Below, one piece after another: positions 57,307 to 64,000 of a stretch of 64,000 nucleotides of DNA. The stretch comes from Paractinoplanes atraurantiacus (lineage in GTDB: Bacteria; Actinomycetota; Actinomycetes; Mycobacteriales; Micromonosporaceae), in contig NZ_OBDY01000040.1 in NCBI RefSeq assembly GCF_900215205.1, positions 18,821 to 82,820 on the forward strand, read 5' to 3'. Below the pieces are notes generated by a model, which was given only the letters and a program-made list of their open reading frames with translations, did not search any database and was not told the DNA's origin. Position 1 is the stretch's first letter. Every line of letters begins with the position of its first letter. A program made the translations under genes and the position numbers.

Positions 57307-58446
57307 ATGTCGTTCGTCAGCCGCCGCACCCTGCTGGCCGGCGCCGGTGGGGCCGCACTCGCCGCGATCACGCCGGGCGCCGCTTCGGCCGCGTCAGCCA
57401 CTACCCGGGCGCTCAGCGTTCGCGGGGCCGACCTGTCCTTCCTTCCTCAGCTGGAGGAGGCCGGGGTGCGCTACCGCGACCTGGCGGGCCGGGTGCGCCC
57501 GGCCGAGCAGATCCTCGCCCGCGAAGGCGCGACCCACATGCGGCTGCGCGTCTGGGTCGACCCGCCGGACGGCTACAGCGACAAGGCCCGCGCCCTCCAT
57601 CTGGCCCGGCGTGCCAAGAAAGCCGGCCTGCAGATCGTGCTCGACCCGCACTACAGCGACTTCTGGGCCGACCCCGGCAAGCAGCCCATCCCGGCGAGCT
57701 GGCCCAAGGACCTGCCAGGACTCGTACGGAAAATCCGCTCCTACACCCGCGACCTGCTGCGCGACTTCGCCCGGCAGGGCACCCCGATCGACATCCTCCA
57801 GGTCGGCAACGAGATCACCAACGGCATCCTGTGGCCGGTGGGCCAGCTCTACCTGCCCGACGGCACGCAGCAGTGGCCGGCCTTCACCGACCTGCTCAAG
57901 TCGGCCATCATCGGCGCCCGCGAGGCCGCCGGCGACCGCGTCCGCATCATGCTGCACATCGACCGCGGCGGCAAAATGGGCGACACCCGCTGGTTCTTCG
58001 ACAACATCGAGACCTACGGCGTCCCGTACGACATCCTCGGCCAGTCGTACTACCCCATGTGGCACGGCTCGATCGCCGACCTGGAGGCCAACCTGGCCGA
58101 CTCGGCCGCCCGCTACGCCAAGCCGATCCTGCTGGCCGAGATCTCCTACCCGTGGACGATGGAGGACGGCGACGGCCGCGGCAACATCGTCACCGACCCG
58201 TCCACCCTGCCCGACCTGGCCCAGTTCCCGGCCACCCCCGAGGGCCAGGCCGCCTTCTACGAGCGCATCCGCCAGGTCCTGTCGGCCGTGCCCGGCTCAC
58301 TGGGCCTGGGCTTCCTGGCCTGGGAGCCGGAGTGGATCCCCGGCGTCGGCTGGGAGCCGGGAGCCGAGGCCCCCAACGACAACCTGACCCAGTTCGACTT
58401 CACCGGCCACGCCCTACCGTCGATCCGCGCCTACCGCCATCCTTGA
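57307..58446 (+). CDS. Secreted GH53 endo-beta-1,4-galactanase
   Basis: 379 residues. Twin-arginine-type signal (SRRTLLAGAGGAALA, cleavage near residue 30). The GH53 barrel shows GADLSFLPQLEEAGVRYRD, HMRLRVWVDPPDGY, DPHYSDFWADPGKQ, acid/base Glu169 in QVGNEITNG and nucleophile Glu278 in LLAEISYPW, ending with GLGFLAWEPEWI. It cleaves beta-1,4-galactan side chains of pectin. ATG 57307 with a G run upstream. Regulated presumably by the divergent LacI protein. Confidence 0.93.
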   Translation: MSFVSRRTLLAGAGGAALAAITPGAASAASATTRALSVRGADLSFLPQLEEAGVRYRDLAGRVRPAEQILAREGATHMRLRVWVDPPDGYSDKARALHLARRAKKAGLQIVLDPHYSDFWADPGKQPIPASWPKDLPGLVRKIRSYTRDLLRDFARQGTPIDILQVGNEITNGILWPVGQLYLPDGTQQWPAFTDLLKSAIIGAREAAGDRVRIMLHIDRGGKMGDTRWFFDNIETYGVPYDILGQSYYPMWHGSIADLEANLADSAARYAKPILLAEISYPWTMEDGDGRGNIVTDPSTLPDLAQFPATPEGQAAFYERIRQVLSAVPGSLGLGFLAWEPEWIPGVGWEPGAEAPNDNLTQFDFTGHALPSIRAYRHP

Positions 58447-58450
58447 CCCC

Positions 58451-58675
58451 ATGGATGTCGTCGTGCAGCGCGTGTTCATGCTGTGGAGCAAACGTTCCCG
58501 AGGTTCCCCGAACGCATTCTCATTGCCGCCGGGAAGCCCTCCCCTGTCGGCATCCGGCACGGGCGACTGGCATTACACCTTGACCGTCCTGAACATCGCC
58601 TTCGGCCCCGTGCCGACCGGCGCTTTCCTCGGCGAGGCCCCGCACACGATCGACGAGCTGGCCACCCTACGCTGA
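58451..58675 (+). CDS. Doubtful small ORF after galactanase
   Basis: 74-residue frame with LTVLNIAFGPVPTGAFLGEAPHTIDELATLR at its end, which looks protein-like, whereas the N-terminal half does not; in an adjacent frame FPRFPERILIAAGKPSPVGIRHGRLALHL is more natural. It may be a frameshifted fragment of a lost gene. No family recognised. Confidence 0.25.
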   Translation: MDVVVQRVFMLWSKRSRGSPNAFSLPPGSPPLSASGTGDWHYTLTVLNIAFGPVPTGAFLGEAPHTIDELATLR

Positions 58676-59410
58676 CCGTTCCGCCCGTACCAGAAACCGA
58701 TGCGCTCGCACCCGGAACTCCCCGCTCTCGCGAATGTGCCGGTCAATCCGCCGCAGACCCTCCTCGTAGCGCGAGACAGTGAAATCAGGAACCTGCCACG
58801 CCACCGCGCGCAACTGATAGACCAAAGCCCCGATGTCATAGAACGTCAAAGACGGCCATTCTTCCCGTACGTCGATGACGCCCATCCCGACCGCACCAAG
58901 CTCAGCCACAGCGCCCCCCGCATTCCACGACCGGCCATAGGCCGCGGGTGCACCCAGGGCCGCGTTGATCTCCGCGCAGTCATCGCTGCCCACTTGCTGC
59001 GTCAGAAGAGCTCCGCCCGGCGCGAGCACCCGGGCCACCTCACCCGCGTCCAGCCGCCCATGCCGGTTGAGCACCACGTCGACCGACCGATCCGCGACGG
59101 GCAGCCCGTCACCTCGGCCGAACCGCACGTCGACTCCCAGCGGCCCCAGCCGTTCCCGGGCCGACGCGAGGTTGGGCTCCCACCCTTCGGTGGCGACGGC
59201 GCCCGCGGGCAACGGAGCCAGCGACGACAGCAGTTCACCTCCGCCGGTGTCCACATCGAGCAGACGCGAGCCGCTCCGCACCAGCTCCCCCGCCAGCAGT
59301 GGATAGGACCAGCTCGGATCGGATCCCTCGACCCGCCCGGCCAGCCAGCCGAAATCCCACCCCTTCAGCGGCGCACCGATCGCCTCGGCCACCAGCCGCT
59401 CGAACTCCAT
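58667..59410 (-). CDS. Class I SAM-dependent methyltransferase
   Basis: 247 residues. SRLLDVDTGGGELLSSLAPL is a degenerate motif I (DxDTGGG rather than DxGxGxG), followed by ATEGWEPNLASARERLG and EVARVLAPGGALLTQQVG. GWDFGWLAGRVEGSDPSWSYP precedes the fold, as in the actinomycete subfamily. Substrate unknown. ATG 59410. It lies 79 bases after the alpha/beta hydrolase on the same strand. Confidence 0.82.
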   Translation of the reverse strand: MEFERLVAEAIGAPLKGWDFGWLAGRVEGSDPSWSYPLLAGELVRSGSRLLDVDTGGGELLSSLAPLPAGAVATEGWEPNLASARERLGPLGVDVRFGRGDGLPVADRSVDVVLNRHGRLDAGEVARVLAPGGALLTQQVGSDDCAEINAALGAPAAYGRSWNAGGAVAELGAVGMGVIDVREEWPSLTFYDIGALVYQLRAVAWQVPDFTVSRYEEGLRRIDRHIRESGEFRVRAHRFLVRAERSA

Positions 59411-59489
59411 CCCGCGACGGTAGCGGCGCTTGTGAATCACGCGCCCGGGGTGTGCAGGTTCCGGCGGTGGCCGGGCCACGCGCGGCTGG

Positions 59490-60374
59490 TCAGCCGAGCT
59501 TGCGGGTCAAGAAGTCGTGGATGAGGGGGAAGACCTCGTCGGGGCGGTCCTCGAGCAGGAAGTGGCCGCTGTCGAACAGGTGGAACTCGATGTCCTTCAG
59601 GTCCCGCTTGTACGGGTGCGCGCCCTCGGCCGGGAAGATGACGTCTTTCTCGCCCCAGACGATGAGGGTGGGCGGCTGTGTGTCGCGCAGCCACTGCTGC
59701 ACCGCCGGGTAGAGGCCCGGGTTCGTGCCGTAGTCGAGGAAGTAGTCGAGCTGGATCTCGTCGTTGCCGGGGCGGTCGAGCAGGGCCTGGTCGACGATCC
59801 AGTTGTCGGGTGAGATGCGGGAGGCGTTGGCCATCCCGTCCGTGTACTGGAACTTCGTGGTGTCCAGGGTGACCAGCCCGCGCAGAGCGTCCCGGTTCTC
59901 CTGGCTGTTGTCGGCCCAGTACCGCTTGATCGGCGCCCAGAAGTCGTTGTCCAGGCCCTCGTCGTACGCGTTGCCGTTCTGCACGACGAGCGCGGTGACG
60001 GCGTCCGGGTTGGCCAGGGCGAGCCGCCAGGCGGTGGGCGCGCCGTAGTCGAAGACGTTGACCGCGTACTTGGTCACTCCGAGCTTGGTCAAAAGCTTCT
60101 GCACGTACGTCGCCGCGTTGTCGAAGGTGTAGGAGAAGCCGGCCCGGTCGGGGGCGGCGCTCTGCCCGTACCCGGGCAGGTCGGGCGCGATGACATGGAA
60201 CCGGTCCGCCAGGTACGGGATCAGGTTGCGGAACATGTGCGACGACGTCGGGAAGCCGTGCAGCAGCAGGACGACGGGGGCGCCGGCCGGCCCCGCCTCC
60301 CGGTAGAACATCTCGAACCCGTCGAGATTCTCGGTCCTGTACTGAACGACGGGGGCGGCGAACGTGCTGGTCAT
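59490..60374 (-). CDS. Alpha/beta hydrolase, haloalkane dehalogenase/epoxide hydrolase type
   Basis: 294 residues. HGFPTSSHMFRNLIPYLADRFHVIAPDLPGYGQS, then VFDYGAPTAW with the nucleophile Asp109 in place of Ser, and late FDSGHFLLED with the catalytic His: the pattern of dehalogenases and epoxide hydrolases. Cytoplasmic. ATG 60374, with a divergent TetR gene and tandem operator sites upstream, so it is probably induced by its substrate or a related compound. Confidence 0.87.
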   Translation of the reverse strand: MTSTFAAPVVQYRTENLDGFEMFYREAGPAGAPVVLLLHGFPTSSHMFRNLIPYLADRFHVIAPDLPGYGQSAAPDRAGFSYTFDNAATYVQKLLTKLGVTKYAVNVFDYGAPTAWRLALANPDAVTALVVQNGNAYDEGLDNDFWAPIKRYWADNSQENRDALRGLVTLDTTKFQYTDGMANASRISPDNWIVDQALLDRPGNDEIQLDYFLDYGTNPGLYPAVQQWLRDTQPPTLIVWGEKDVIFPAEGAHPYKRDLKDIEFHLFDSGHFLLEDRPDEVFPLIHDFLTRKLG

Positions 60375-60417
60375 GGCGGTACTTCCTCTCGCTGAACGTC
60401 CGATGCGATCGACCATA

Positions 60418-60457
60418 CATACCTCTAGGTATGGTCGCAACCCTACTTCTAGGTATG
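60418..60457. promoter_or_regulatory. Tandem TetR operators
   Basis: Site 1 (60418-60433) is CATACCT-CT-AGGTATG, perfect 7-base arms. Site 2 (60442-60457) is the same with two changes (14/16), centres 24 bases apart. They fill the gap between the hydrolase and the tetR gene, and site 2 abuts the latter's probable -10 region. Confidence 0.7.
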
Positions 60458-60477
60458 GCGGTTGCTAGTCTTGTGTC

Positions 60478-61038
60478 ATGGACAACAGGCGGCTGATCAT
60501 CGACTCGGCCAAGGAGCTCTTCTGGCATCACGGGTACTCGACGACGAGCCCGAAGCAGGTGATGGTCGACGCCGGTGTCGGGCAGGGCAGCTTCTACCAC
60601 CACTTCCCGGCCAAGGCCGACCTCGGCCAGGAGGTGGTGCGGGAGAACGGCCGGGATCTGCTCGCCTCCGTACGCAGCGCGATGGAAGGTCTTCCCACCG
60701 GCCGGCAGCGCCTGGCCGCCTTCCTCGGGTCGGCCGGCGACGCGCTCGGCGGATGCCAGATCGGTGGCTTCGCGTACGACGCCGGAATCCTCGCCGAGCC
60801 CGCCCTGCGGGAAACGCTCGGCACCGCCTTCGTCGAGCTGGCCGGCCTGCTCGAGCAGGTGGTCCGCGAAGGGCAGGACGACGGTTCCGTGTCGCCCAAG
60901 CTGGACCCGGCGAAGACCGCCGCCGCCCTGCTGGCCGTCGTCGAGGGCGCGTTCGTCGTCGCCCGGGCCACCGGCCGGCAGTCGTACGCCGACGCCGCCA
61001 CCGCCGGTGCCCTCGCCCTGCTGGAGGCTACTTCTTGA
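60478..61038 (+). CDS. TetR/AcrR-family regulator
   Basis: 186 residues. N-terminal helix-turn-helix LIIDSAKELFWHHGYSTTSPKQVMVDAGVGQGSFYHHF (about 6-43), C-terminal helical ligand domain with GGCQIGGFAYDAGI typical of the TetR_C_16/YxaF-like group. ATG 60478 lies seven bases after TAGTCT with no ribosome-binding site: probably leaderless. Divergent from the alpha/beta hydrolase, which it most likely represses together with itself. Confidence 0.88.
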   Translation: MDNRRLIIDSAKELFWHHGYSTTSPKQVMVDAGVGQGSFYHHFPAKADLGQEVVRENGRDLLASVRSAMEGLPTGRQRLAAFLGSAGDALGGCQIGGFAYDAGILAEPALRETLGTAFVELAGLLEQVVREGQDDGSVSPKLDPAKTAAALLAVVEGAFVVARATGRQSYADAATAGALALLEATS

Positions 61039-61747
61039 GACGCCGGCTTCCGGCGTGCCAGTCCTCGACCTTGCCCGCCTCCTGGGCCGTGACCCCGAAC
61101 GACGGCAGTTGCGGCTGCTCGCGCAGGCTGCGCTTGAGCTCGGCGAACCCGGGGAACCGGGCGAGGCCGACGACGTGGTCCCACAGCTCGGCGGCCTGAC
61201 GGTCGTCGGGCAGGCGGCTGATCACCGGCCCGAAGAACGCCACGCCGTCCGGTGGCTCGAAGTGCACGATCGGCGTGCCGACATCCTTGCCGGTCAGCGA
61301 CAGCGCCTCGTCCGACTCCGCCTGGATCCCGGCGTCCCGTGACGTGTCGTCGAGGTGCTCGGCCAGCGAGGCCGGCAGCCCGGCCTCGGCGAGCGCGTCC
61401 GCCGCCAGCTCGGGAGTGCCCTGCCAGCCGGGCTCGCGCCCCTCGTCCGGGCCGCTTTCCAGGATCCGGGCGCCGTACGCGGCGTACAGCGGGCCGACCG
61501 CCTCTCGTCCGTGCCGTTCCCGCACCGCCGAAGCCACCCGGAGCAGCCTCAGCCCCGCGGTGTGCTGGGCCTCGTACTCCGGCGGGAAATGACTGCCGTA
61601 GTCGAGGTGCGCGTTGATCAGGCGCAGCGAGATGAAGCGCCAGTCGACGGTGTAGTTCCGCTGGGCCCGCACGATCCGGATCCACTTGCTCGTCATCCAG
61701 GCGAACGGGCAGATCGGATCGAAGTAGAAGTTGATGTCAGCCTTCAT
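61028..61747 (-). CDS. DsbA-family mycothiol-dependent nitroreductase-like protein
   Basis: 239 residues. Thioredoxin-fold start INFYFDPICPFAWMTSKWIR with Cys13 in CPFA; the mycobacterial relative Rv2466c has CPWC there, so the resolving cysteine is replaced by Ala. GYxTPELAADAL-like helical insert and GTPIVHFEPPDGVAFFGPVISRLP (cis-Pro) follow. Probably uses mycothiol directly as the second thiol. ATG 61747. Converges with the TetR gene by 11 bases overlap. Confidence 0.82.
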   Translation of the reverse strand: MKADINFYFDPICPFAWMTSKWIRIVRAQRNYTVDWRFISLRLINAHLDYGSHFPPEYEAQHTAGLRLLRVASAVRERHGREAVGPLYAAYGARILESGPDEGREPGWQGTPELAADALAEAGLPASLAEHLDDTSRDAGIQAESDEALSLTGKDVGTPIVHFEPPDGVAFFGPVISRLPDDRQAAELWDHVVGLARFPGFAELKRSLREQPQLPSFGVTAQEAGKVEDWHAGSRRLKK

Positions 61748-61764
61748 GGGTGCGACGTTCCCCC

Positions 61765-62955
61765 TCATCGGGCCGGGAAAGCATGCCGGCGGGCCAGGAT
61801 CACGACGAGCGCGGTCGGCGCCAGGAGCGCGACCGCCGCGATGATGAGCGATCGCGAGCCGAAGCCGGCCAGAAGCGCGCCACCGACCAGTCCGCCCAGC
61901 CCGATCCCCAGGTTCCAGACCGTCACCATCGACGACTGGGCCACGTCCGCGTGCTCGCCGGCCGCCCTCATCAGCGCCGACTGCAGCAGGGTGGCCGCCC
62001 CTCCGAACGAAAGCCCCCATGCCGCGACCGCGACGTAGTCGACCGCGGCGCTGGAACTGGCCACGGACAGCACCACCGCGGCCGCGGCGAAGAGCCCGGT
62101 GCTGGCCACGCTCAGCCGGCGGTGATGCCGGTCGACGAACACGCCCGTGAGCCAGATGCTGACTATCGAGGCGACGCCGAAGTCGAGCAGGATCCACTGG
62201 AGGTGGTCCGGCCGGCCGGCGTCGGCCAGGATCGGCGCGATGTACGTGTACAGGATGGTGTGCGCGAGGACGAACGCGCCCGTCACCGCGAGAACTGTAC
62301 GGATGCCCCGGAGCCGCAGGATGTCGTACAACGGAATCCGGTCCTCGGCCTTCTGCCCGGCGAAATTGGGCAGCTTCCAGGCGGTCCAGATGATCAGGAC
62401 GGCGGTCAGGGCCGAGGCGAGACCGAAGGTGAGCTGCCACCCGACCGCGCGGCCGAGATAGGCGCCGACGGGCACGCCGAGCGACAGGGCGACCGGGGTT
62501 CCGGCGAAGGCGAACGCCATGGCCCGGCCCCGGAGAGCGGGACCGACCAGGCGGGCCGCGTACCCGCCGAGAAGACTCCAGACGACACCGGAGGCGGCGC
62601 CCGCCACGAACCGGGCCGCCATGGTGACGGAGAAGTCGAGGGAGACGGCGGTGACGAGGTTGGCGACCACGAAGCCGGCCAGCGCGGCCAGGAGCAAATG
62701 ACGGCGGGGCCAGGTGGCGGTGGCCAGCGCGACCGGGATCGCCGTCAGCAGCGTTCCCACCGCGTAGATGGTGACGGTCTGGCCGGCCACGGATTCCGAG
62801 ACCCCGATGGCCGCGCTCATCTGCGGCAGCACACCCGCGGGAAGGGCCTCGGTCAGGGTGGTGATCAGCCCGGCGGTGAAGAGCGCGATCAGGGGCGGAA
62901 GCGGCAGGCGTTCCACGGACGAGGCCCGCGGGGCTTGCAGAGGTGCAGTGGACAC
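61765..62955 (-). CDS. MFS exporter (DHA1 family)
   Basis: 396 residues from GTG 62955 (GAGG 8 bases upstream), twelve membrane helices. LPAGVLPQMSAAIGVSESVAGQTVTIYAVGT is the TM1-TM2 signature of the AraJ/YdhP-like group; ARFVAGAASGVVWSLLGGYAARLV is TM4. Exports drugs or metabolites. Divergent from a MerR regulator with a perfect operator between them. Confidence 0.87.
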   Translation of the reverse strand: MSTAPLQAPRASSVERLPLPPLIALFTAGLITTLTEALPAGVLPQMSAAIGVSESVAGQTVTIYAVGTLLTAIPVALATATWPRRHLLLAALAGFVVANLVTAVSLDFSVTMAARFVAGAASGVVWSLLGGYAARLVGPALRGRAMAFAFAGTPVALSLGVPVGAYLGRAVGWQLTFGLASALTAVLIIWTAWKLPNFAGQKAEDRIPLYDILRLRGIRTVLAVTGAFVLAHTILYTYIAPILADAGRPDHLQWILLDFGVASIVSIWLTGVFVDRHHRRLSVASTGLFAAAAVVLSVASSSAAVDYVAVAAWGLSFGGAATLLQSALMRAAGEHADVAQSSMVTVWNLGIGLGGLVGGALLAGFGSRSLIIAAVALLAPTALVVILARRHAFPAR

Positions 62956-63012
62956 AGGAGGTTCCTCACCTTGACGAGCCGCCACGATCGCGGCGGCCCG
63001 ACCAGGGTCTAA

Positions 63013-63032
63013 CCTTCACATTGATGTGAAGG
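63013..63032. promoter_or_regulatory. MerR-family operator CCTTCACAT-TG-ATGTGAAGG
   Basis: 20-base inverted repeat with perfect 9-base arms and a 2-base centre in the divergent promoter region. Typical location and size for a MerR-family dimer; 26 bases before the MerR start codon. Confidence 0.75.
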
Positions 63033-63057
63033 CAAAGCCCTTGTGAGGGGGATCTCG

Positions 63058-63447
63058 ATGAGGATCAAAGAGCTCTCCGAACGCGCCGACGTGTCACCGC
63101 GGCTGCTGCGCTACTACGAGGAGCAGGGCTTGCTCAGCCCGCGGCGCCAGGAGAACGGCTACCGCGACTACGACGAGTCGCTGGTGGCCCGGGTCGAGCA
63201 GATCCGCAGCCTGCTGGGCGCGGGCCTGACCACGGAAATCATCAGGGAGGTCCTCCCCTGCCTGGCCGAGGCGGCGAAGTCGCAATATCCCGCGCCCGAT
63301 TTCATAAGCCGGGTCCGGCAGGAGCGCGACCGCATGGCCGAGCGCCTGGAATGCCTGACCAAGAACCTCCAGGCCATCGACACTTACCTGAACGCCGTCA
63401 CCGGGCCGAACAATTCAGAACCCGGCAAAATCGTAGGTGAAGCGTAA
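63058..63447 (+). CDS. MerR-family transcriptional regulator
   Basis: 129 residues from ATG 63058. MRIKELSERADVSPRLLRYYEEQGLLSPRRQENGYRDYDE is the MerR winged helix; VARVEQIRSLLGAGLTTEIIREVLPCL and a dimerisation coiled coil (FISRVRQERDRMAERLECLTKNL) follow. The short C-terminus lacks a known ligand domain. GTG 63043 is an in-frame alternative. Controls the divergent MFS gene. Confidence 0.9.
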   Translation: MRIKELSERADVSPRLLRYYEEQGLLSPRRQENGYRDYDESLVARVEQIRSLLGAGLTTEIIREVLPCLAEAAKSQYPAPDFISRVRQERDRMAERLECLTKNLQAIDTYLNAVTGPNNSEPGKIVGEA

Positions 63448-63687
63448 CATCGCGGTGGTGATGTCCACTTCCGGCACGGTGACTATGATCGCCGAGGCGG
63501 GGATCTTCTCTCGCTTCTCCCGTGCGAATTGAGCGACGATCAACCCCTCTTGGACCTTTTCCTCCCGGTCCGGCTCTTGATTCAGGAGCTGCTTCAAACG
63601 CGCATATGTGCCGCCGGGTTCGAGCTTTTCGAGTATCTCTTCTTCCGCCTTCTTCGCGTCGGATCCAGCGCCCCCCGACCCGGCCAC
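63415..63687 (-). CDS. Hypothetical protein (90 aa)
   Basis: Soluble, charged, with a predicted helix (DAKKAEEEILEKLEPGG; YARLKQLLNQEPDREEKVQEGLIVAQFAREKREKI) then a beta-like C-terminus IIVTVPEVDITTAMLRFTYDFAGF. GTG 63687 is the best start available; the frame continues upstream toward the transposase remnant. No known family. Overlaps the end of merR by 33 bases. Confidence 0.5.
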   Translation of the reverse strand: MAGSGGAGSDAKKAEEEILEKLEPGGTYARLKQLLNQEPDREEKVQEGLIVAQFAREKREKIPASAIIVTVPEVDITTAMLRFTYDFAGF

Positions 63688-63707
63688 CTGGGGCCAATGG
63701 CGCTTCT

Positions 63708-64000
63708 TTAAGGTGTTTGGGCTGGTAGGGGTTTCACCCGGTGGAGGGTGATGGTGTGTTCGACGTGGCGGGCTGGGGGTCGGTCGCCGCGGGAGGGGTA
63801 GCGGCGGCTGTAGCGCTTGGTGGCGCGGGGGCTTGATCTGCCGGGTCGGTCGTGGACGCGGCGGCCGAGTTCGTGCCAGGCGTGTTCACGGGCTTGTTGC
63901 AGGTGGTGAGGGGGGAAAATCCGCCGTTATCCGGGACACGGAGCGGCGGGCGGTGTTGCGGGCGCGCAGGAAGCTGATCCGGTCGGGGTCGACGCGGTGG
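63708..64000 (-). pseudogene. IS4-type transposase remnant (partial, C-terminus)
   Basis: Two frames on the minus strand resemble the C-terminal end of actinomycete IS4-type transposases: DPDRISFLRARNTARRSVSR near 63960, and, after a frame change near 63915, REHAWHELGRRVHDRPGRSSPRATKRYSRRYPSRG, finishing at TAA 63708. The catalytic part lies beyond the right edge or is lost. A fragment, probably dead. Confidence 0.5.

Noticed and set aside
1..64000. tRNA, rRNA or replication origin
   Set aside because: No clover-leaf, rRNA or DnaA-box cluster was recognised by eye; small RNAs cannot be excluded.

Overview
The window is high-GC DNA from a mycelial actinomycete, most likely Micromonosporaceae (Actinoplanes-like). 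This rests on gene content: Methyltransf_19 enzymes beside an XRE/DUF5753 regulator, a mycothiol-type nitroreductase relative, GTG/TTG starts, a sigma-B-type promoter and several apparently leaderless genes. No rRNA, tRNA or CRISPR array was seen. It is an ordinary chromosomal stretch of small metabolic, transport and regulatory operons with one insertion-sequence scar in the middle and another at the right edge.

Layout. 0-4 kb: a sugar ABC importer (lipoprotein plus two permeases) divergent from a LacI regulator. 3.6-5.5 kb: a Tn10-TetR-like repressor, two tet-operator-like sites and a quinone-oxidoreductase-type gene. 5.5-8.5 kb: a signalling operon of STAS/HATPase, PP2C phosphatase and cobalamin-binding domain. 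8.6-15.4 kb: CopC-like protein, OFA-type MFS carrier with its small subunit, a leaderless membrane protein/XRE/oxidoreductase operon, an O-methyltransferase, a hydrolase and a decayed gene. 15.4-17.05 kb: an IS630-family relic with an IS5-family element inserted in it. 17-23.3 kb: P-type ATPase, NarL-type two-component system and ABC-2 exporter. 23.4-31.6 kb: secreted GDSL hydrolase, M28 and M14 peptidases, MFS and small membrane proteins. 31.9-38.3 kb: large catalase with a sigma-B-like promoter, the metNIQ methionine importer and a P-loop kinase.

38.4-47.2 kb: a CHAT-domain relic, methyltransferases, an FAD monooxygenase, a tartrate-dehydrogenase/DASS-transporter operon with an adjacent ArsR regulator, and a broken NACHT-ATPase gene. 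47.3-52.3 kb: DUF3817 protein, ScyD-like secreted protein, a metallo-beta-lactamase-fold hydrolase ending in a 15-bp repeat tract, and small genes. 52.5-55 kb: methyltransferase/XRE/methyltransferase cassette. 55.6-58.4 kb: CPBP protease and LacI regulator divergent from a GH53 galactanase. 58.7-63.4 kb: methyltransferase, hydrolase with a divergent TetR, DsbA-like protein, and an MFS exporter divergent from MerR. The right edge holds an IS4-type transposase remnant.

Much of the value lies in regulator/operator pairs that can be read directly: perfect or near-perfect palindromes beside the LacI (two), TetR (two), XRE, ArsR and MerR genes. A second theme is gene breakage. The cobalamin protein, the STAS/HATPase gene, the IS5 transposase, the gene at 14.9 kb and the NACHT gene all carry frame breaks, several at G/C runs, so residual assembly indels must be excluded before they are called pseudogenes.
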